Source: Mesostigma viride
Taxonomy: Eukaryota > Streptophyta > Mesostigmatophyceae > Mesostigmatales > Mesostigmataceae
Length of the DNA: 64,000 nt
Assembly: GCA_009746045.1 (NCBI GenBank)
Contig: RPFO01000448.1
Location: forward strand, 548,126 to 612,125
Direction: 5' to 3'
Under the pieces are notes generated by a model that saw nothing but the letters and a program-made list of their open reading frames with translations, was not told the DNA's origin and did not search any database. Of this stretch, positions 46,575 through 59,600 are shown piece after piece (positions within the stretch are counted from its first letter, which is position 1; each line of letters starts with the position of its first letter). A program made the position numbers and the translations under genes.

Positions 46575-47577
46575 GACGCGAAAGCTCGCGTTATGAATTC
46601 CTCTTATTTTTTAAAAATTTATTTATGGACTTATTTGATTGCACAGTTACTTGTGTGATTTTACAAGCAGCTTGTGCTGCTTTGATTGATGAACAATTCA
46701 AGTCGGGCATGCAATAAGAAATCATCCTGCTAGCCCCATATTCTCATTTACATGTACCTGGATCCACACAGCCACCCCCCCTTTCTTGTGCATGTTGCCA
46801 TCCTCCATGCATCCATGCCGGTCCTGCTGCAAACAGCCAGGCTGCTTCTGCAGGCTTTGCGCCTTTACTTACAGACAACTACTTAATCCAGCTAGAGCTA
46901 AATTCTATTGCTTACATGCATGATGTTTGATCGAACATGCCATTAAAATTAAATTAAATTAAATTATAACATGCCTCCGTGGGGAGATCATGTAGCACAT
47001 GTTCCTTGATGGGGGAACATGCCATGCGTCCAGGAATTCTTGTCCGCATGTCCGCATTTCGGAATTCATTAGAACGCGGCTGCATGCATGGTATATACAA
47101 ATGCGGTATGTAAAACGCAACATAGAATTAATTAATTAATTAACTAGGAACATAACTCCGTTGGGAGTATATGTAGCACATAGCCCAGAGAAGGGGCATA
47201 TGAGCCTGTAATACATTCTAAGCGACTTCCTGCAAGGGTGGGAATGTAAACAACACTTGCTCTAGGTGCACCAAGGCACCTGCACCCTCATGATGTATCG
47301 CGCTATGCCCAGTTAAGGGGGAGCGTGGCATGTGGGGTCCAAGATCATCATGGCTATACAAGAGCTAGGGCATGGCTTCTCAGCAGAGAGTGACTCCCTG
47401 CATGGGCACAGCATAACTAAATAGAGCTAGGCATCATCTGGAGTGCACATGGCATATCATAGGCACACATGTACATGGCTAAAGGAGACTCGTGAGTCAG
47501 CTGGTATAGAGCCTATAGGAGGCTTACATGTACATGGCCACGGTCTATCTATTCTGCACTACTACTGCTGTATTCCC
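46575..47577. other. LINE tails and AT-rich tracts
   Basis: Contains (ATTAA)n tracts at about 46945-46965 and (ATTA)n at 47128-47143. The block CATATGAGCC to CAGCAGAGAGTGACT (about 47186-47420) is repeated at 49158-49392. It reads as the 3' untranslated part of the minus-strand LINE copies; no host gene is seen. Confidence 0.55.
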
Positions 47578-48942
47578 CTAAGCTGGGGCGTCTGGAGTCG
47601 TTGGGGCCGCGCGGGTCGCCTGCCAGGGCTTGTGGCCGACGTAGATGGCCGCCCCCTTCCAGTACACCGGCTTCCCCGCCTTGGTCTGCCGGAGCTGGAG
47701 GTAGGTCGGCCATAGCTCCCGTCGCCGTTGTTGCTGCGCCAGGGTCAAGTCGTCGTCAAGGGTGAAGAGAGTCTTCTCGAGCCGCTTGCGGCATCGGAGA
47801 AAAGAAATCTTGTCCGCCGGGGTCTTAAAGGTGAGAAGGAGCGGGGGCGCCCCTGCCTCACCCCGCGCGCGGGGAAGGCGGTGGGCGACCAGCTCGATCT
47901 CACCAGTAAGGCCCATGCGACTAAGAATTTCTCTCTCAAACGCACGTGCAAGCTTCTCGGAATTCTCACCTTCCTCCATGTCGAGGTTCTTGACAATGAC
48001 GTTAAGGCTGCGCTTGGCAAGCTCGGCCTCCTCGCGGAGGTCAAGCGTCTGCCGCTGGAGCTGGGCTGCGACGGCGGAGGTGGTGTAGGTGACCAGTATG
48101 CTGCTTAAGCATGTCCGCCCAGGTCGTGATGGGAGGAGCATCGCCGGCCAGGCCAGCAGGGGCTGGCTTGGCGGCAATGTCCTTCACCGCCTGGGCGGTG
48201 AGGCCTACGGTGTTCTGCAGAACCTCGATAGCAATGGCGTTGTCCTTATAAGACGCTGGTCGATGTCGCGGAGCTGGGCGGTGATGGAATCGGTGGATCG
48301 AGGCGGAGGGGGAGGGGGGTGGAGGCGAGGAGGGTGGCGGTGGCGGTGGGGATGGTGGGGAGCTCAGCAGCCAGCGTGCGACCCACAGCTGCCACATCTG
48401 CAGCAATGGGCGTCACGTGCTGTGAGAGGGCGGCGTGGAGGTGGTGGACGAAGACCTGTGGATTCGGTAATGGGGGCGGGGTGCAGAAGGTCATCGGCCG
48501 AGCGCTTAGTGAGGGTAAAGAGAGCTGCGAGCTGAAGGCGGGGGCGAGACCAGCCGGCCAGGTTGGTCGACGAGTCTGAGACGCGATGGGAATACCGGCC
48601 GTCAGCTCCGTTGCGGAAAGACTGGGTGTTGAGATGGAGTTGCTGGCACAGGGCCAGCAGTGAGGCGTGTGACCCGTAAAACACGAGCTCCAGTATCTTG
48701 ATGGGTGGCATGTCGAAAAAGGCAGGCCTGTTGACGTCGAAGGTGGTAAAGAGCCTATCAACGTCAAAATCACGCTCAGACCAGCCAGGTTCGCCTGGGC
48801 GACTGCGCTTTGGGTCAGGCGATGCAGAGGGCGAGGAAAGCCCGGGAGGGTTCTGGGCGACCACCAGTGCGCGATCGACTAGTGTCACCATTGCCTTCCG
48901 GCCCTGATGGCGAAGCTGCAGCCGGAGCTGCAGAATTTTCAT
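47578..48942 (-). pseudogene. L1-type LINE ORF1, several frame changes
   Basis: The C-terminal 150 residues (48100-47578) resemble L1 ORF1p: a coiled-coil segment (LDLREEAELAKRSLN), then VIVKNLDMEEGENSE, VAHRLPRARGE, LLTFKTPADKISFLR, and TLDDDLTLAQQQRRRELW with KAGKPVYWKGAAIYV. ORF1p is an RNA-binding chaperone of the LINE particle. Upstream, coherent sequence passes through three frames (48942 to ~48510, then ~48500-48290, ~48290-48110, then the last). No endonuclease or RT follows on its 3' side; the tail begins directly. That makes it an ORF1-only or internally deleted copy, like mammalian HAL1 elements. Confidence 0.75.
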
Positions 48943-49130
48943 TGCCGAGCGCAGCCGTCAGGCTGCGTTGCGTCGACGGGCGTTTGCTCATCGTATATTG
49001 CGTAATAGCGTCGGAAAATTATATCAGCATGTGCGTCTTAGAAAGACGAAGCGATTGTGATATTCACGACTAAATTCGGTGCTCAAACGTGAAAGTTATG
49101 AGCTCCGCCGTCAGCCATGGCTACCTCGTG

Positions 49131-49760
49131 TAATTAATTAATTAATTAATATCCCTGAGAAGGGGCCATATGGCTTTTAATACATTCTGGGCTACTTCCT
49201 GCAAGGGTGGGAATGTAAGCAACACTTGCTCTAGGTGCACCAAGGCACCTGCACCCTCATGATCTTCACACTATGCCCGGCCAGCTAAGGGGGAGTATGT
49301 CATGTGGGGGAAGATCATCATGGCTATACAAGAGCTAGGGCATGGCTTCTCGACAGAGAGCATCTCTCTGCACGGCCTAGCATGGCTAAAGTCTTAATGC
49401 GACATCCATGGGGGTCCCATTATAGGCAGGGCGTGGCTAAATTCTGAAGGCATCATCCATGGGGGCCATTATGGGCGCACATATGCGCGTGGGCCACATG
49501 CTAGGCTAAGCCTGACTAATCTACACTACTGGTATATATTCCCTAGTCTGACTGAGGTGGCAGGGGGGGCCTGCCAGGGCTTGTGGTCAACGTGGATGAC
49601 CGCCCCCCTCCAGTATACCGGCTTCCCCCTTGCGCTCTGCCGGAGCTGAAGGTAGGTCGGCCATAGCTCGCGTCGCCGCTGTTGCTGGGCCAGGGTCAAG
49701 TCGTCGTCCAGCGTGAAGCGAGTCTCCAAGAGCTTCTTGCGGCATTTAAAAGGAACGACA
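49131..49760 (-). mobile_element. Second LINE copy: ORF1 C-terminal fragment and tail
   Basis: 49729-49526 repeats the LDDDLTLAQQQRRRELWPTY segment of ORF1. It is followed by the same 3' tail as the first copy and an (ATTA)n end at about 49133-49150. Truncated on its 5' side at about 49760. Confidence 0.75.
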
Positions 49761-49859
49761 GCTTGTCCGGGCCATGTACTTAAAGGTGAGGAGCACGGGT
49801 GCTGGGCTAACCTAACGCTAATCTAGCTAGTCTAGAAAAATCTTAACTACCCTACTCAT

Positions 49860-50150
49860 CAAAACGCCTCCTCCTCTTGGTTGGGGGGAGGTGGCTTGCC
49901 CACAGGGTCGGGCGTGTGAGCCTTGACAATCTTCTGCCACCGCGTCTTGTTCTGCATGGCATGCATGCCAACGCCCGGCGGTTGGCTACCAGCACCCCGG
50001 GGTCCGGACCCGACACGCAGGCAAAACGCTTGCGCAGTTGCGCCCCAGACCAGATGCTACAGCCGCGCACAATGCGCTGCCACCGCCATGTGCACATCAC
50101 GCTCTCGAGTCTTGTCTGTGACCCACTGGGGCGGGAGCAGGTGGCATAGA
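49860..50150 (-). pseudogene. LINE ORF2 C-terminal fragment, minus strand
   Basis: The - strand reading CMPCRTRRGGRRLSR and TLWASHLPPTKRRRR corresponds in DNA to the + strand segment at 50825-50935 (GCAGAAGATTGTC, TGTGGGCAAGCCACC). So this is the same end of a LINE ORF2 in the opposite orientation. Confidence 0.55.
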
Positions 50151-50224
50151 CACGCGGGCACTAATAATACTTGATAATAATAATGATGCTCGACGGAACG
50201 GAGGTCCCGTTCCGTGACCGCTTC

Positions 50225-51090
50225 AAACTGTTGGGGAGCATGCATGCTCCCTGACACCGCCGACGATGTGGACATCCGCATCGGCCTGGCCTGGGCCAGC
50301 TTAAGGCTCCGTTCGCTCAACACCTACTGGCGCTCGAAGGGCCTGGGCGAGCACCGCAAGCGCATGCTCTTCAAGGTCCGGCCTCGTCCTCACGGTGCTC
50401 ACGTATGGCGCCGAGGCGTGGACACTCATGCACGGACACACTGGCAGCAAAGCTAGACGGCACGCTTTACAGGATGCTCAGACAGGTCCTGAACGTAGGG
50501 TTTTCCAAGCGTAGGTCATTAGAGTCTTTGTATCAGGGTATGCCTCGTATATATTTCGGTCGAGATTAGGCAGCGTAGGATCCAGCATTTGTAGGACATC
50601 TTGCTCACACCAGCCAGGTCGACACTAGCTGCCATTGGTCTGGCCGGCCCCCAGCGGCTTAGCCAACCAGGGCGGCATATTCTGACCTGGCCTGGCCCCA
50701 AGGACATTCCCAGGAAGGTAGGTAAACCTGCCATGAACTACACCCAGACGTTGCTGGCGCCGACCTAGCTAGTGTCCCAGCCCAGTTTGAACACCGCATC
50801 CACTCTCTCTCCCTCCTTTGGACTGCCATGCAGAATTACAAGAAGCGGTGGCAGAAGATTGTCCAGCTAGGCTCACACGCCAGCCCCTGTGGGCAAGCCA
50901 CCCCCCCCCAAGAGGAAGGGGCGTTTTGCTGATCGGTAGTGTAGTTAGGATTTTCTAGACTAGATAGCTTGGAGTTAGGGTAGTTCGATTACACGGCTTC
51001 CTCCACTCCATCCACCCATCAAGGAATATGTGCTACATGATCTCCCAATGGAGGCATGTTATAATTAATTTAATTAAATAATAATAGTAT
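50225..51090 (+). pseudogene. LINE ORF2 C-terminal fragment and 3' tail, plus strand
   Basis: DDVDIRIGLAWASLRLRSLN and HRKRMLFK (50260-50375), then in another frame LTYGAEAWTL (about 50395) and in a third the RRIQHL-like end, match the region after RT in many non-LTR elements. At least two frame changes. The tail ends with ATTAATTTAATTAAATAATAA near 51065-51085, similar to the tails of the minus-strand copies. Confidence 0.6.
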
Positions 51091-51301
51091 TAATTCTGCA
51101 CCAATGCGCCTCATCTGCAATATTACAGTAGAGGACAGCTCAGATGAGGATTACATCCCCCTCGACTGTCCATATGGTTGGGGCATGATGCAGACGTTAT
51201 TTGTAACTTTCGTGTAATTATTTTTCTAATGGGATTAGCATAGTACTCCGTGGCATGCCCATGCACATGACACGCAAGTACTTATTTACTGCACCAATCA
51301 G

Positions 51302-52060
51302 CTAATGCCGTCGTCGGACACGAACGTGAACTCGAGGCACACGTCTTCCAGGTCGGGAGGATTCTAGCCCAGGGATATAAGGCTGACGTTGTCCTGGAGA
51401 CCTTGACATATGACAGCAACTGGAGACCGACAGCCGCTTTAGCTTTGGATAGGACCTGGCCACGGCACAGATACCCTCGTTCCCCACATCCTCGCAGCCG
51501 GACACATCCAGGGCTTCACGATGCGGGCACCGTGCTACGAGTGCCTCCAAACTGTCATCCGTGACATCCTTGCAGTGCGCCAGGTTTAGGGAATGGAGAC
51601 CCTGGTAGCGATATACTATCTAGCTGATGATAATTCATAGCGAGAGTGATACAAACAGTAGGAACCCGGGTGATACAAAAAGTAGGCCGACAGCGGCCAA
51701 GTGAGGGATGGCCAGTCCCTGTCCACCTGGGGTTTCGCACAATCCGACTACGAAACCGCGCTCATGGCATGCGCAGGTTGGGGCACTTGGTCCGAGCAGC
51801 CAGGCCAGGCCCTCTCCAGTTACATCTCCCCCAAACAGCTGGGTCACACCCAGGAGGGATTCGTGTATGAGGGGTAGGAAAGCTTGGCACGTCCGCCGCA
51901 GCCGCATTAGGTCAGGGATGGAGCATACCGATGATGAGGGCGCCCATGCCAGGAATGGCCATGACTTGCTCAAGGGTCACCATGTGGGATGAGCGGGTGG
52001 GCATGAAATTACGGATACAATGATACCTTAGTCGTTGACGCCTTGCTGATAAGATGATGC
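51302..52060 (-). pseudogene. F-box/leucine-rich-repeat protein fragment, frameshifted
   Basis: Reading the - strand: an F-box-like start (PDLMRLRRTCQAFLPLI, about 51935-51885), HESLLGVTQLFGGDVTGEGL, then in a shifted frame TKCPNLRMP, and after about 150 bp cysteine-containing LRRs (HSLNLAHCKDVTDDSLEALV, CPHREALDVSGCEDVGNEG, YPKLKRLSVSSC; about 51600-51410). FBXL proteins recruit substrates to SCF ubiquitin ligases. Two one-base frame changes and loss of the pattern after the third repeat suggest a pseudogene. A multi-exon gene with unrecognised introns remains possible. Confidence 0.5.
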
Positions 52061-52079
52061 CTTGTTGACGATAAGAATG

Positions 52080-53639
52080 TTCAGGATCGTCCACACTGCC
52101 TCCAGCGGTTTAGAGGTGGGAAAGGAGTTACCAGATCTTGACGACAGTGAGCACAGACAGCTACGCTACACCAAAGCCTTAATTGCAGAATACAGCCGGT
52201 CCTAGCTTGCTGGAAGTAGCTGGTGTTCCTTACGGCGCCAGGGGGAACACGCTGGCGCGTGTGAAGTAAAAGTTCGCGACGCCATGTTTTTGCCGAGGCG
52301 CAAGTCCGAGCAGGTGCTAAATAACGAGGCGCTGCAAGGTACGATAAAAAAAGCAGTCGATCGGCAAATACAGCCACAACCACTAGCTACCCTAGCTAGC
52401 AGTTGAAGTAGGCCACCCCATTCTACGCGACAATTTGCAACAAGATGGTTAAGGATTTTTTTGAAAGAAAACCCACGTGTGCAGAGGCTTCCCAAAAAAA
52501 CAACAAGGCGTGGCAGTGCCAATTGTCACAGTACTTACGAAGGCAAATGAGGATGAGGTAAGCCGGCAACTGCCGGCTCACAGCACAATCTTTAATGAAA
52601 TTTCCAGCACATGCCAGAAAACGTGGAGTACTGCGGCATGGATCGAGCTTCACACAATATACCGAGAGAAGGCTACAAAGCTTTATCCCGTGGCTCAAAA
52701 GCAACACTATCTTCACATTTACGCTAGCAACGCCGAGGAGAAAACGCGTTTGTCAACTCCTACCCGCGGGATGCTATGCATCAGATGCCTCAGTCGATGG
52801 CTGCCGCAAGAGATAGTACATACGCAAACTTGCTTCCCAAAACAAAAAAGTTTCCTGTCCTTAGTGACATGTCGCATCCAAGTGCCATGATTTTGAAAAA
52901 GGGTGGCGAAGTTCCGGGCAATTTTTTCTTGCAGTTTCCACGCCGTACTGCTAGCCATGATTGAATCGGGCGATGGTACCGACTAATAATAATATGATTT
53001 ATTGTAACCGTACGCATTTTGCGAAGGTCTTACCATTGACGGAGCAGAGTCCGAGAGCCACCGAGGTTCATGATCAGCACGCGGAAATCGAGAGCGTCAT
53101 CTTTTTAAAATTTAAAATTTGCCCGCGAGATCGCCTGACTTCAAACTTTTTGCAAGCTGATCCTTGAGCTGATCCGCGCGTCTGATCTCACAAAAGTTTA
53201 TGCTGCCATTTGTAACGATATCCCGATTGCAATGAAGACCAACTATCACCGGCTAACGTTGCGACATGTGGGCACCTCCTGTGTCAAAAACGTACGGCAC
53301 GTCAGTTGCCTCGCCGGATTTTGGCACGAAGGCATCTCAGGCCTGCAAGTCCACCTCAGATCCTTTTGCTGACGGTGCCTTTTGGCCTTTGGGCGTGCGG
53401 GAGTGCCGCGGGTGAGATTTTACATCGAACGAAACAGATCACTGGTCACTGGGCTCACAATCGAGCATCGCACTTTTCCCACGGGAGACACGCCCACAAC
53501 CGGTAGGAATACCCTTGCCCGCATATTTATCGCCATTGGAACTGCATTCTCTTCGTCGCTCTTTGTCACAAGCACCAGAAGTAAAGCAATCACGAACCCC
53601 CAAAGCGCGCAGTAGTGTTGGCGGGGCCATTCATCACAA
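52080..53639. other. Intergenic, no gene recognised
   Basis: Only short frames without resemblance to known proteins. The last few hundred bases would include the promoter and 5' UTR of the dihydropyrimidine dehydrogenase gene; I see no decisive TATA box. Confidence 0.4.
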
Positions 53640-53693
53640 TTGAATTCCCTGTATCAGCAAGTCGTTACAGTAAATATTTTTGCTGCAGCAAGC

Positions 53694-56600
53694 ATGCCGT
53701 CTGCAATGGCTCTGTCCTCCCAGATTTCCGTCAAGGAACTTGGCTTCTCTCGCAGCCTCAATGGCAGATGTTGTGGAAAGAAATTGGTTCCTCAAGCAAG
53801 CCCTTGTCTGGTGCCGAAAGCAGCCCGCTCACTGCGCGTTGTGGCGAACGTGAACAATGTAAACCTTGGCAGAGCAGCCGAGCTTGTCAATGGCAAGGTA
53901 ACAAGCGGCCCTGATCTCAGCGTCGAAGTTAATGGACTCAAATTGCCCAACCCGTTCGTGATCGGCAGCGGCCCACCAGGTAAGAGATGCACACGGCCTA
54001 GAAACCAAAATTGTGCCACGATTTGCATTGTGGCGGTGAATCAACTGCCAGAAAATAGTAGGGGAAGAGGAATGTCGCCTTTGACCAATCACGAAGAATA
54101 TATTTGTGGTTAAATGCATGTGCTGTTTTGACCTTGTTTTGCCTGCAGTCCAAAAGATCCAGCTGTTGCCCATTTGCGCAATTGGGCATCGTGCAGGACA
54201 CGTTTGGCACACTCCAATTTTAGAATAGGGGATCTCGATGGCTCAGGCACTTTCTCCTTGTAAACATTTAATCGTGATTTGTTTTCAGCCACTACGGTAG
54301 AACCCTACTCTCCAATTTCATGGTGATTTGAATGCGGGATGCCTAATGCAGTCGCTTGAGATAACCCCCGAACATTCTGGCGTGGACGTTCTCCAACCTA
54401 CTGCTTCACTTCCCGTGATTGCTTCCCCTGCTTTCCCCCCCCCCCCCCCCCCCCCCCCCGCTTGCAACAGGGACCAACCGCGTGGTGATGAAGAAGGCGT
54501 TTGATGAGGGCTGGGGCGCGGTCATCTGCAAGACCCTCTCCCTGGACGCATCCAAGGTGGTCAACGTGACGCCTCGCTACGCCAAGATGAGGGCGCAGGG
54601 TACCAATGAGGTGCGTGCTGGATTCCTTCCTTCCTTCCTTCCTTCCTTCCTTCCTTCCTTCCTTCCTTCCTTCCTTCCTTCCTTCCTTCCTTCCTTCCTT
54701 CCTTCCTTCCTTCCTTCCTTCCTTCCTTCCTTCCTTCCTTCCTTCCTTCCTTCCTTCCTTCCTTCCTTCCTTCCTTCCTTCCTTCCTTCCTTCCTTCCTT
54801 CCTTCCTTCCTTCCTTCCTTCCTTCCTTCCTTCCTTCCTTCCTTCCTTCCTTCCTTCCTTCCTTCCTTCCTTCCTTCCTTCCTTCCTTCCTTCCTTCCTT
54901 CCTTCCTTCCTTCCTTCCTTCCTTCCTTCCTTCCTTCCTTCCTTCCTTCCTTCCTTCCTTCCTTCCTTCCTTCCTTCCTTCCTTCCTTCCTTCCTTCCTT
55001 CCTTCCTTCCTTCCTTCCTTCCTTCCTTCCTTCCTTCCTTCCTTCCTGCCTCCCCTCCTTCCTCCATTGATTCTTTCATTTGCATGCCATTTTTAGGAGA
55101 GTCAGGGGGTACAAGCGGCTTTCGTAGGTGCGCCGGATGGGGTATGGGCATCCGTTGATGTGGTTGATATGATTCTTATGTGAGCATCTTCTTAGAAAAG
55201 TGTTCATGGAAGTAGCGAATGCTAGCACACGAGGGCATGCTGCCTAAGCGGGTAGTCTTGGTGTGATAATCTACTATCATGGGTATCTACTGATACAGGC
55301 ATTTCTTTAGTTGAGTCAGGTATGTACGCGAACGGTGGTTTGACAGGCGTTGTCTGCACTCTGGCTTGCGCACACAGCCAGTCATGCTGGTAATATAAAC
55401 TAGTAATCAATGCAGTTAGCTATTGTAAAAGTGAGTCAAATCAAGAGAGATAGTTATTCAGATGGTCAGTGGGCATATCTGCCTCATTGTGGCCGAGTTC
55501 TAGAGTGATTCGGCTGCTATTTGTGTTTTAACTGGGGTCATCGGCCGGGCTACTGTGAATGAATTTCCAACCAAGTCTTTTACCCCAATCACTCCTTCAA
55601 CACCCCAGATGATTGACTGGGGTTTCATGACCAAGTTTCTTAGTTTCTCCACCCAACACGCTAAACTTCCTATCTACTACTGCCCCGGGTCACCGGTGAT
55701 CGGCTAGGTCTGCTGACTTGAGTTTCCATGTATCACTATTATGTCTCAACCCCTCCAAAAAACTTTCTATTCATGCTACACGTGGCGGTCGGCTGGGATT
55801 CCTCGACCTAGTTTCCGAACATCTCAACCCGATGCACCCTACCATTACCCTGGATACCGTCACCCCAGGTCATCGGCTGGGAAAACATCGAGCTGATCAG
55901 CGACCGGCCGCTGCAGACGATGCTGGACGAGCTCAAGTCGCTCAAGCAGGAGTACCCCGACCGCATCCTCATCGCGTCCATCATGGAGGAGTACAACAAG
56001 AACGCGTGGGAGGAGCTGATTGGCCGGTGCGAGGAGACGGGGGTGGACGCGTTCGAGATCAACTTCTCCTGCCCGCACGGTGAGGGTCAAAAATCGAAAC
56101 CCTTGAAAGGAGGCGTTTAGTGTTTTAGCTGCTAGTCTTCCGTGCACCATGCACGAGAAGGTGTGGCTTTCCCTTGCGTGGAAGCCTTTATCGCAATTAC
56201 CAGGTTTCTGTGGTCCTTTTTGCTGTAGCTACGCAAGGATCCCGTGCACTCCTGTGTGACTGCTGTAGAACGTTGGCAAGCTACAACTTTTTTTCTGCGC
56301 ATGTGCTGCTGTAGCGGTTAATCTTAAGTACTGTACTATCGTGATCGTGCCCATGTCTCTGTCTAATCTGCGGCGTGGGTTCCAGGCATGCCGGAGCGGC
56401 GCATGGGCATGGCCATGGGCCAGGACTGCGACTTGCTGGCGGAGGTCGGGTCGTGGATCAACAAGGCCGCCAAGATCCCTGTCTGGGCCAAGATGACCCC
56501 CAACATTACAGGTGCGTGGGTTGTCACACTCAGGTTTGCACAAGGGCCTGTCATCCCGGTGGTTTTGGCGGTAGGCAGCGGCCAGTTGTTATCACTGTGG

Positions 56601-59600
56601 GTCTGTGACCTGCCTTGCTTCCTTGAAACGAGTAGAATTATTCTTCATCCGTTGTTCCTCCTATGGCCCCAAATGCTCTGCCTTCTTTTACATGCCATAT
56701 ATACTGTATATTTTTTGCGTCCTTTGTGGACTGCTTTCTGTTTCTTTCGTGCCCTGCCCTGCTCGCCGGAAGTTCATTATCGGGTCTGACCTGTCTCTGC
56801 CTTGTTACTCTCTCTCCCCTCTGCCTTGTTTCTTGTACCACTTCCTCTCCCCGGCCTGCTTGCGGGACGTGCCCCTTCCAACTACCCCACCGGCTTGCCG
56901 CGTGGTCGGGCGTGCCGGCCATGACATATTCGTGGCTTGCTGTGGCAGATATCACGATGGTGAGCATCCCGGGTGGCCATGCATCTTTTGAATACCTTGG
57001 AGGTTCCCGGCCGACCACCTGTGGATAACGGCTGGATGGGTTGTGGACAACCGTAGGCAACCTCGCTTGCCGTCTGGTCTGCGCGGGTTGCCCGCTTGGA
57101 ACAGCCAGGAAGAAGGCTAGGGCACATTTATGACTCTTAATGACCGGATCTGGGCGTTTCCCTTGCAAAAGAAGCTGGGCTCTTTCTCTTCCCTCAGATG
57201 CTTTTCGCATGATTTAACCACTTGATGCTTCTGTTGCTATTCTGTTATATTCACCACGAAGGACGTGCATGGCTGTAACTGTTCGCCTACTCAGTACTCT
57301 CGCTCGCCGGGTGCTGTAGCATACCGCATGATGCTTGCTTCCTGTGGGTCATCGACAACGCTCATGCGCTGGGCGTGTTGGCACTGCCTGCTCCCGGTGG
57401 CTTTTTGAAGTGCATGTGCACCATTGTTGGTTAGTATTGCGAGTGCGCTGTACTCATCACCTCTGCCCGTGCGGTGCTGGTCACTGTTGGTTTGGGTTAC
57501 AATTGCTTACCCACCTTGGATTGTTGGAAATCCCCCCCCCCCCCTCCCCCCGCCGCACCCTGTGCGTTCCCCCCCAGCCGGCGCGCGCGTCGCTGCTGTC
57601 CGGTATGGAGGGCGTGGCGGCCATCAACACCATCACCAGCGTCATGGGCATCAACCTCAAGACCCTGAGCCCAGAGCCCAGCGTGGAGGGGTGAGTCGTG
57701 CGGGAGCTCACGGACGTCTGCACTTGCCTGGTCTAGCAGTTTTCATGGTAACCTCGGATTTTGAATGCTTTCTGTGTGGCACACCTGGTGGCAGGAAAAT
57801 TTTCTCAGTTGAGTGTTGATCCCTCAACAGTAAACCATTTTTGTGGTGCAGCTAATCGTTTCCTTACATGGCTCTAACGTCCATGAGACAATAGCACAAG
57901 GCAGAAATCTGGAGATTTCGCACCATGGTAGTTGGAGCTTGCTGTTACCTTATCCGTTACACATTTTTTCTTCTACTGGTGGTTGCCTCAGCGATAATGA
58001 CAATGAATGATATACTTTCTGATGTGTCTCTCCAGGTACTCCACCCCCGGCGGGTACTCCTACAAGGCGGTGCGCCCGATCGCGCTTGCTAAGGTCATGT
58101 CCATCGGCCAGCTCATCACGAAGGAGTTTGCAGGGCAGGGCAAGAGCCTGTCCGCCATCGGTGGCGTGGAGACTGGCGACCACGCCGCCGAGTTCATCCT
58201 GCTGGGGGCGGATACTGTTCAGGTGGGTGGGGTAGCCTGCTTGTCCTGGTGGTTGTCTCCGATTTGTCTTCCGGTTTGTTGGCTGCTTGGGTGAGTTTTG
58301 TGGCTTGTGCCGGGTGGTGGTGTAGGAAAAAATGGTCAGGTTGCTATTGGCCTTCTTAGTACACTTGGGGTGTTAAACATTGATGATGCTTCTCAGATCG
58401 GATGCTTCTTGATAAGATGGCGATGCTTCTGAACTTGATAATTTGGCCGCTCGCTGATTTTGTTGTCTGGCTTGGTTAGCTGTGGCCAAAATCCTGTGCT
58501 TGCCACCTACTCAGAAATGCGAGGGTGTGTGTACTTGCATGGTGTGTTCATTGCCTTAACTCGTCGTCTGTCCCTGGTCCTCTACGGAGGACTGAGTTGA
58601 ACTCAGTCCTCTCTAGAGGACCGAGTTTTTGGGTTTCGTAGAAAATTCGCCCCGGTCAGAATGTTTGACAAAAAAATTCTCTCAAAATTTATTCAAATAC
58701 TACGTGAAAAGATCTTTCTTGGACATATTTTTGGGATTTTTTTGGATTTGGTATGAGCGGCTAAATGTACGGTCAAAGTACAGGTGGTAAGGGTACTTTT
58801 CCACGTGAAACGCGAGTTCCGGAAATGCACGACCTAGCCATGGCGGCTCGCGCCCATGCATGCAGTTTACGTTTGCGGACGAGTTAGCTGTCCAAACTCA
58901 GGAAATAGATTTAACATGCCCTAAAGATGATAAAAATACATTTTTAGCTCGCGGGGATGCGATTTACCCGGTGTCGGCACTGTTCTTGCTGGAAAAAACT
59001 GCGATAAGGCAGGTCGACGGAATTGATGACTGCGCTTGCTTTCCGGCGCAATTTCAATGGCTGATAGGTTTCTTTCTACATTTTAACATGCATTGTATTA
59101 GAATAAATTGAGTGACAGTATAGATTTGAGTATTTCGACCATTCTGTCACGTCATGGTCTATGTGCCGCAAAGTGCCACTTTTGCGGGCACCGCCTGGGC
59201 CAAGGTAACGCCAGCCGTGCCAGGTAAAGCCGGATAATCGTTGCCTCTTCGTTTCTTGATGTTCGTACATGAGTTTAAGCTTGCGAGGCGTTGTCAGGTT
59301 CAAGTCTTGATGCTCTTTCTTGACCGTTGCCTGCCCTCTCTAAAACCCCCTTTTCAGATGATGTTATCAGGCATTTGCCTTGACCCAGTGTAGTTGTGCA
59401 GGGTTTTAGGAGCTGTGCAGGTTTAAACACCTTCATAGATGTTAGTTATTCTTTTGCTACGTTCATACTGCATGATTTTGAGGCCACGGGCCGCGTCAAG
59501 GGTGCATTCAAGCTTTTACGGGTGAGTGAAAAGTCTTGGTGACAAACCACTGCCATCATGTGCCAGCAACTATGTTGGCCACATCATGGCAAGGCAAAAC

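Noticed and set aside
54419-55151. LPSF and KEGR repeat proteins
   Set aside because: Frames over the TTCC array in PYD1 intron 2.
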